From: UBA5868 sp964482025
Lineage (GTDB): Bacteria > Pseudomonadota > Gammaproteobacteria > Pseudomonadales > Cellvibrionaceae
Reading direction: 5' to 3'
Assembly (NCBI GenBank): GCA_964482025.1
Contig: CAYZVN010000089.1
Location: forward strand, 1 to 11,503
DNA: 11,503 nt
Of this stretch, positions 7,440 through 11,503 are shown one piece after another (position 1 is the stretch's first letter; each line of letters begins with the position of its first letter). Both the position numbers and the translations under genes were made by a program. The notes below the pieces were generated by a model. The model was not told the origin of the DNA and ran no database searches. It saw nothing but the letters and a program-made list of their open reading frames with translations.

Positions 7440-7512
7440 CTACATCGCATGTATTGGGTCAAGCATTAATCGCCGGGCTTTCCTGGGTAGGGCAAGTGGA
7501 ACTTGCGACGCA

Positions 7513-8097
7513 TCATGGGGTTAAGGCGCGCTCCACCAAACTCTTTACTGTGCCGCTCAGCGGAATTTTGAGTGCCGCCGCTTGGCCTTGCTCCGACATC
7601 TTCGCCCAGGTTTTGCGGATGATGTCGATCATTTTTTCTTCATCCTGTTTACGGACAAAGTCGTCCAGGTAGTGACGGATAAATACCAGGCATATCACAT
7701 CTTCTAAACATTGGGTTTCGGGGTCGCGTCCCAGCCCGCGCTTTTGTACAAGATATTGTGTGCGCTTGATATCCTCGTCGGCGTAACCTGCCTCCCGCAT
7801 AAGCTCTCCCACGCGACGCGCGTGAAATAGCCCTAACTCCGCCCGCCATTGTTTATAACCGGTACGGCCTGCGGGGTAGTTGCTGCGGGGGCTGGTCCAG
7901 CGCTCTATGTGCTGGCCGCGCGCGGCGATGCGCAGATGCTCGGAAGCCTCAGGGGCAAATTCGGTCAAGCAGGCGCTCATTCTTTCGGAGTAAAGAAGTT
8001 CTTTAGGGTAATCGACCCCGCCATCTGTCTCGCGGTTCGGATCCTGGCGATTGGCGTTGTCGATCAATTCTAGGGTTTTAGAAAAAGACGAGGTCAT
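7513..8097 (-). CDS. DUF4202 domain protein
   Basis: 194 residues, the full length of the DUF4202 family, whose biochemical role I do not know. The family pattern is recognisable throughout: LIDNANRQDPN (11-21), PKELLYSERMS (31-41), ASEHLRIAARGQHIERW (51-67), SNYPAGRTGYKQWR (72-85), FHARR (91-95), CLEDVICLVFI (130-140) and EEKMIDIIRKTWAKMS (153-168). Conserved His63, His92 and Glu132-Asp133 in an all-helical background recall the metal-site spacing of HD-type phosphohydrolases, but that is a guess from pattern only. No signal peptide or membrane segment is seen. ATG at 8095-8097 has only a poor ribosome site (GAG about 12 nt upstream). It begins 58 nt after the fnr stop codon on the same strand with no terminator between, so cotranscription with fnr is likely. 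It converges with the 101-residue gene. Confidence 0.85.
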   Translation of the reverse strand: MTSSFSKTLELIDNANRQDPNRETDGGVDYPKELLYSERMSACLTEFAPEASEHLRIAARGQHIERWTSPRSNYPAGRTGYKQWRAELGLFHARRVGELMREAGYADEDIKRTQYLVQKRGLGRDPETQCLEDVICLVFIRHYLDDFVRKQDEEKMIDIIRKTWAKMSEQGQAAALKIPLSGTVKSLVERALTP

Positions 8098-8155
8098 GTG
8101 TCAGTTCGCTCAGGTGAGAGGTCGCAGCCTTTGTCGCTGCAGCGGCAGTTTTTCG

Positions 8156-8902
8156 TCAATGCTTCTCGGAGCTGAAAGCCAAAGCTCGGAGATCTGCCAT
8201 ATTGCGGATTCTGACATGCTTTTTATCGAGATAAATCATCTCAGATTTGTGTAAGCGTCCCATGACGCGGCTGACCGTCTCAATAGTTAAACCCAAATAA
8301 TTGCCGATGTCGGCGCGGGACATGGGTAGGTAGAATTCATCCTCGGCAAGACCGCGGCTGTGATTGCGCGCCGAGATGCTCAGCAGTAGGGATGCAATTC
8401 TTTGGTCCGCATTGTTTTTACTGAGTAAAGTGATGAGTTGCTGATCGTTGGTAATTTCTTTACTCATTAGTTGAAAAAAGCGCCGTTGCAGATTGGGTAT
8501 CTGGGCGCTTAAATCTTCCAGCTTAGAAAAAGGAATTTCACAGACGGCGGAGGTTTCCAGGGCAATAGCTGTATTGGAATGGCTGTTGGTTGCCAAGCCA
8601 TCCATACCGATGATTTCGCCGGGCAGATAAAAGCCGGTAATTTGTTCTTGGCCGTCCTGGGTATTACGGATGGTCTTAACAGCACCGGAGCGCACCGCGT
8701 ATACGGAATGAAACTTTTCCCCCGCGTGATATATCCGATCACCCTTTTGGATAGGGCGGCCCCTCTGGATGATGTCATCAAGTTTATTGATATCGTTCAG
8801 TTCCAGGCTGATTGGTAGGCACAGGCTGTTGAGGCGGCAGCTGGAGCAATTGATTTGTGGCATGGAGTGACATTGGTGAGCATTTACGTGAGTAGTAGCC
8901 AT
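8156..8902 (-). CDS. fnr: Oxygen-sensing CRP/FNR-family regulator FNR (Anr)
   Basis: Global regulator that dimerises and binds TTGAT-N4-ATCAA sites when its [4Fe-4S] cluster is intact under low oxygen; 248 residues versus 250 in E. coli. Cluster ligands are Cys19, Cys22 and Cys28 near the N-terminus plus Cys121, matching E. coli Cys20/23/29/122 with an offset of one. The cyclic-nucleotide-like beta-barrel covers about 45-130 (GDRIYHAGEKFHSVYAVRSG, LPGEIIGMDG), followed by the dimerisation helix. The C-terminal helix-turn-helix (about 193-225) has the recognition helix ETVSRVMGRL, with Glu208, Ser211 and Arg212 equivalent to the DNA-contacting E209, S212 and R213. The ATG at 8902 has a distant AAGGG, so initiation may be inefficient. 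A strong promoter and an FNR-like site lie upstream. It is flanked by DUF4202 and a HemN-like gene, and hemN next to anr/fnr is a known arrangement in pseudomonads. Confidence 0.96.
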   Translation of the reverse strand: MATTHVNAHQCHSMPQINCSSCRLNSLCLPISLELNDINKLDDIIQRGRPIQKGDRIYHAGEKFHSVYAVRSGAVKTIRNTQDGQEQITGFYLPGEIIGMDGLATNSHSNTAIALETSAVCEIPFSKLEDLSAQIPNLQRRFFQLMSKEITNDQQLITLLSKNNADQRIASLLLSISARNHSRGLAEDEFYLPMSRADIGNYLGLTIETVSRVMGRLHKSEMIYLDKKHVRIRNMADLRALAFSSEKH

Positions 8903-8954
8903 GCCGTTACTTGACCCTTACGCGGAGGAGATATGATCGGTGCCGACGCACGAT

Positions 8955-8968
8955 TTGCCGGCGATCAA
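8955..8968 (-). promoter_or_regulatory. FNR-type site in the fnr leader (probable autoregulation)
   Basis: On the minus strand the sequence is TTGAT-CGCC-GGCAA: a perfect left half and 3 of 5 in the right half of the FNR palindrome. Its centre is about 60 bp upstream of the fnr start codon. Relative to the promoter at 8993-9021 it falls near +25, a position that fits repression by blocking transcription. The assignment rests on consensus matching. Confidence 0.5.
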
Positions 8969-8992
8969 AGGAAGTGCAAAAGTAAGTGTAGA

Positions 8993-9021
8993 AGCATAGG
9001 GAAGCGGGCACCGCTTGTCAA
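8993..9021 (-). promoter_or_regulatory. Sigma-70-like promoter of fnr with palindromic spacer
   Basis: Minus-strand -35 TTGACA (9016-9021) is a perfect match, and -10 TATGCT (8993-8998) matches 4 of 6, with an ideal 17-bp spacer. Transcription would start near 8986, giving a leader of about 84 nt before the fnr ATG. Positions 9002-9016 form a perfect inverted repeat, AAGCGG-GCA-CCGCTT. It fills most of the spacer, so it could be an operator for another regulator or a hairpin at the end of the upstream hemN-like transcript. Confidence 0.6.
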
Positions 9022-9052
9022 AGAGCAGCGCTAGGGGCCGGCTTTAGCAGGT

Positions 9053-9922
9053 TTAGCGGCAAGTGGCGACCGGCAGCCCACTGGCTTGGACCCGGTCGTA
9101 ATAACCGGTGGGAGTGACGAAGTTTAAGGTGCGCAGTTTGCCTAGCTGACTCGCTGCGCCGGGGCCGAGGCGAACACAGTCCGTCGGGCGGGCGTGGAGG
9201 GGGCTGTAAAACTGCAAAATTGTTGCGGGCTCCTGCAAAAAATAACCGAATTGCATAAGCATGGCCGTCAATCCTTCCCCCGTTATGCGGTTCAGTGGAT
9301 TTTGCAGTTGGGTATGAAAACTGACGGTTGCAGGCTCAAGAAAGGAGAGTAATTCCATAAGCTGCAATGTGAAATCTGGCTGTTCGGAGCCAAAATCCAG
9401 CTGCAGGCTGATGAACGAGAATTTAAATTCATCGAGCATTTGCTTGAGCTGCTGCAATTGCGATAGGTCGAATCCCGTCGGCACGCGAATGAGCACGTGG
9501 TTAAATTCCAGTCCTTTTAATAGAGCGATATTTTGGCGCGTGCAATCCGCGAGCGTTAATGTGACGGCGTGTTCAACATGGCGGCCTTTGATCAATTTCA
9601 GATTCTGCGCGATAGCGTGTACCAATTCGGTCAAGCTGGGCGCATCCATTAAAGTGAAAGGCTCATTAACCCACACGCGACTTACCGGTCTGCGCCCTAA
9701 ATACTTGTTCCACGCACGCAGCTCACGCACCAGATTCTGGTAGCGAAAACGCTCCTGCAGGTGTTCTTCGCCCCAAACACGCATGGCGGGGCAGTCAAGC
9801 TCCAGCGCTAGCGGTGCAATATTGTTGCGCAACTGGCAGTTGAGCAATTCCAGCACGACTTCTTGGGGAATGTGTGGCTCGTCGCGAATGGCATTCAGCA
9901 TATGGGGATCGTCTTTTTTCAT
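9053..9922 (-). CDS. Degenerate HemN/HemW-like protein lacking the radical-SAM cysteine motif
   Basis: 289 residues that align by eye with the coproporphyrinogen dehydrogenase-like (HemN/HemW) core. PLALELDCPAM (37-47) corresponds to the strand leading into the Cx3Cx2C motif, but only Cys44 remains and the other two cysteines are absent. RPVSRVWVNEPFTLMDAPSL (78-97) takes the place of the R-V-S-x-L-W-G-G-GTPT stretch, with the SAM-contacting glycines lost. VTLTLADCTRQNIALLKGLEFN (120-141) follows the E-I-x-x-E-x-x-P pattern, and LGPGAASQLGKL (252-263) matches the GxGA-S motif. It ends at GLPVATCR, just where the HemN C-terminal domain normally begins, against the usual 380-460 residues. The frame is uninterrupted, arguing for selection on a non-catalytic protein rather than a fresh pseudogene. 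ATG at 9922 has GGGGA too close (about 2 nt) to be a good ribosome site; ATG at 9901 is an alternative. It lies upstream of fnr and downstream of an FNR-type site. Family call moderate; radical-SAM chemistry is not expected. Confidence 0.7.
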   Translation of the reverse strand: MKKDDPHMLNAIRDEPHIPQEVVLELLNCQLRNNIAPLALELDCPAMRVWGEEHLQERFRYQNLVRELRAWNKYLGRRPVSRVWVNEPFTLMDAPSLTELVHAIAQNLKLIKGRHVEHAVTLTLADCTRQNIALLKGLEFNHVLIRVPTGFDLSQLQQLKQMLDEFKFSFISLQLDFGSEQPDFTLQLMELLSFLEPATVSFHTQLQNPLNRITGEGLTAMLMQFGYFLQEPATILQFYSPLHARPTDCVRLGPGAASQLGKLRTLNFVTPTGYYDRVQASGLPVATCR

Positions 9923-9930
9923 GTCCCCAA

Positions 9931-9971
9931 AGTGTAGGTCGGCCCCACGGCTTTGTCTTGACGCAAGTCAA
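9931..9971 (-). promoter_or_regulatory. FNR/Anr-type palindrome and -10 element of the hemN-like gene
   Basis: TTGAC-TTGC-GTCAA on the minus strand (9958-9971) is a perfect palindrome of the CRP/FNR class, differing from TTGAT-N4-ATCAA by one symmetric base. A -10 TACACT lies at 9931-9936, and only a poor -35 (AAGACA) is at 17 bp. The palindrome centre is about 28 bp upstream of the first -10 base, which places it near -41 relative to a start around 9924. That is the class II activation position used by FNR. The transcript would then be nearly leaderless for ATG 9922. Confidence 0.55.
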
Positions 9972-10021
9972 CTTCGCCTGATAAGCGCGGAGTTGAGTGG
10001 ACCGGAAGGGTCTTTAGACGA

Positions 10022-10723
10022 TCAGCTAAGGGTTGCGAAGAACTGCTCGACGGTTTGGCCCGCCGGCCCGTAGTGATGTTCGTTGAACAGGTTACGGCCT
10101 TGTGAGGGTTCCAAATTTAATTCAACTGTATGCGCGCCGTAGGCCGTCGCCATCTGCACAAAACCTGCGGCGGGATAGACCTGGCCAGAGGTGCCTATGG
10201 CGACGAAGAGGTCGCACTTAGCCAGCGCGGCTTCGATCTCATCCATCTGCAGCGGAATTTCGCCGAACCAGACGATATGCGGGCGCAAGAGTCCCGGTCG
10301 ATTGCAGCAGGGGCAGGGGGTAGTGATTGTGATATCGGCCGTCCAGGGAAAAATTGTTTCGGTTTTGGCGCAGCGGGCTTTGAGTAATTCACCGTGCATA
10401 TGGATCAGATTGCGGCTGCCGGCGCGCTCGTGGAGATCGTCGACGTTCTGCGTTACCAAGGTGAAATCACCGGAGAAAGCGCGCTCGAACCTCGCGAGCG
10501 CCAGGTGTGCCGGATTGGGGTGGGCCTCTTCGACCAATTGGCGCCGCCGGGCATTGTAAAACTGCTGCACCCGTTCAGGGGTGCGCGCAAAGGCTTCCGG
10601 CGTTGCGACATCTTCAATGCGATGGTTTTCCCACAAGCCGTTATGGTCACGGAAGGTTTTAATGCCCGACTCGGCGGAAACGCCCGCGCCGGTCAATACG
10701 ACTATGGACTGGTAACGGCTCAC
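10022..10723 (-). CDS. cobB: NAD+-dependent protein deacylase (sirtuin) CobB
   Basis: Removes acetyl and, in this class, succinyl groups from protein lysines using NAD+; 233 residues, cytoplasmic. NAD-binding motifs are GAGVSAESGIKTFRD (12-26), TQNVDDLHERAG (91-102) and AIGTSGQVYPAAGF in the C-terminal half. The catalytic His110 is in HMHGEL. Tyr56 and Arg59 in FYNARRR form the Y-x2-R pair that marks class III (desuccinylase-capable) sirtuins. Zinc-region cysteines are Cys118 and the CPCC group 137-140, the same reduced layout as in E. coli CobB. Similarity to CobB continues through HIVWFGEIPLQMDEI and HTVELNLEPSQ. The start is GTG at 10723 with GAGGT about 5 nt upstream, placed within the end of trhP; only 7 nt separate the two genes, so translation is probably coupled. 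The N-terminal extension of the long CobB isoform is absent. Confidence 0.95.
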   Translation of the reverse strand: MSRYQSIVVLTGAGVSAESGIKTFRDHNGLWENHRIEDVATPEAFARTPERVQQFYNARRRQLVEEAHPNPAHLALARFERAFSGDFTLVTQNVDDLHERAGSRNLIHMHGELLKARCAKTETIFPWTADITITTPCPCCNRPGLLRPHIVWFGEIPLQMDEIEAALAKCDLFVAIGTSGQVYPAAGFVQMATAYGAHTVELNLEPSQGRNLFNEHHYGPAGQTVEQFFATLS

Positions 10724-10730
10724 GTCGACC

Positions 10731-11503
10731 TCACATATAACGCATTAATAAAGCATAACCGCCGTCTTCTGGCAGCGGTAAATCCGGCGCGGGAATACGT
10801 ACCATATGGCCCGAACCGGGCGCAGCCTGCAGGGATTTACCGCCGGCGGATTCCAGCGCGCTCAACTGAAATACCTGATTGCCGCGGGGTGTAATCAGTT
10901 CCAATTGATCCTGCAATTCAAAGCGGTTTTTCACATCCAGCGTCAGCCAACCGCTGGCGCGGTCGTACGCCACGGCTTCGGCGACAAATTGCTGGTTGCT
11001 GTTGTTGGATACGCCTTTTTCGTAATTCTGATATTCACTGGGCACGTGGCGGCGATAAAAACCTTCGGTGTAACCGCGATTGGCCAGGTGATCCAGCTCG
11101 CGCATCAGGTTCATATCGAACTTTTCTCCCGCTTTGGCGGCGTCAATTGCGCGGCGGTAAACCTGCGCGGTGCGCGCCACGTAGTAATGGGACTTGGTGC
11201 GGCCCTCAATTTTCAGCGAGTGAATCCCCATATTCACCAAGCGCTCCACGTGCTGAACCGCGCGCAGATCTTTGGAATTCATGATGTAGGTGCCGTGCTC
11301 GTCTTCGTAGGCGGGCATGTATTCGCCGGGACGGCTTTTTTCCTGCAGCAACACGGGCTGGATTTCGTCGTTGACTTCGGGGTTCCAGGTTTGCGGCGGC
11401 GCGGGTGCTGTTCTTGGCTGCGCAGGCTCTACGGCGATAAGGTCGCCGGTTTCGGTTTCTTTGGCGGTGTGGGTGTTGTATTCCCAGCGGCAGGAGTTGG
11501 TGC
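10731..11503 (-). CDS. trhP: tRNA 5-hydroxyuridine synthase TrhP (YegQ, U32 family), 5' end outside the window
   Basis: Prephenate-dependent, oxygen-independent hydroxylation of U34 in tRNAs, the first step toward cmo5U/mo5U; formerly called U32 peptidase YegQ. The frame is open to the right edge, and 256 C-terminal residues are visible of about 450. TNSCRWEYN at the very edge holds one of the conserved cysteines thought to bind the Fe-S cluster. Then come RPGEYMPAYEDEHGTYIMNS, DLRAVQHVERLVNMGIHSLK, IEGRTKSHYYVARTAQVYRR and GYTEGFYRRH, all very close to E. coli YegQ. A beta-rich C-terminal domain ends in YALLMRYM. Between residues about 10 and 45 of the visible part is a Pro-rich, poorly conserved linker, which is variable in the family. 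An internal GTG at 11354 is not the start, since family sequence continues through it. It overlaps functionally with cobB by supplying that gene's ribosome site. Confidence 0.93.
   Translation of the reverse strand, partial: TNSCRWEYNTHTAKETETGDLIAVEPAQPRTAPAPPQTWNPEVNDEIQPVLLQEKSRPGEYMPAYEDEHGTYIMNSKDLRAVQHVERLVNMGIHSLKIEGRTKSHYYVARTAQVYRRAIDAAKAGEKFDMNLMRELDHLANRGYTEGFYRRHVPSEYQNYEKGVSNNSNQQFVAEAVAYDRASGWLTLDVKNRFELQDQLELITPRGNQVFQLSALESAGGKSLQAAPGSGHMVRIPAPDLPLPEDGGYALLMRYM

Noticed and set aside
10394..10894. Plus-strand open frame of 166 codons
   Set aside because: It spans antisense parts of both cobB and trhP, which are firmly identified.

Overview
The window looks like the chromosome of a free-living gammaproteobacterium. 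The evidence is a classical FNR regulator with all four cluster cysteines, plus TrhP (YegQ), CobB and a YhbW-type flavoenzyme that all resemble their enterobacterial and pseudomonad counterparts. G+C is moderate and genes are densely packed. An fnr gene beside a hemN-type gene recalls the Pseudomonas/Cellvibrio side of the class, but the genus cannot be fixed from this sequence. No insertion sequences, phage genes, CRISPR arrays, tRNA or rRNA were seen.

Left part (1-6756): a MATE-family efflux transporter runs leftward off the window edge. Divergent from it is a rightward run of five genes: a TetR-family repressor, a luciferase-like flavin monooxygenase (YhbW type), an aldo/keto reductase, an NAD(P)-dependent aldehyde dehydrogenase of the benzaldehyde/vanillin dehydrogenase type, and a zinc alcohol dehydrogenase of the aryl-alcohol type. 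Together they form a plausible TetR-controlled cassette for interconverting (aromatic) alcohols, aldehydes and acids, with efflux alongside. The repressor's promoter region carries repeated and palindromic elements that could be its operators.

Middle part (6757-7512): a hairpin closes the cassette, followed by about 290 bp of non-coding DNA with a possible promoter and an FNR-like half-conserved site. Next come an unrecognised 101-residue protein gene and a convergent intergenic region with G+C-rich inverted repeats.

Right part (7513-11503): five leftward genes, read from the right edge: trhP (tRNA U34 hydroxylation, 5' end outside the window), cobB (sirtuin deacylase, tightly coupled to trhP), a HemN/HemW-like protein that has lost the radical-SAM cysteine triad and the C-terminal domain, fnr (oxygen-sensing regulator), and a DUF4202 protein. 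CRP/FNR-type palindromes precede both the degenerate hemN-like gene and fnr. The first sits about where an FNR class II activation site belongs. The second lies just downstream of a strong sigma-70-like fnr promoter, as expected for autorepression. The most noteworthy finding is this intact but apparently catalytically dead HemN relative, still next to fnr and apparently FNR-controlled.
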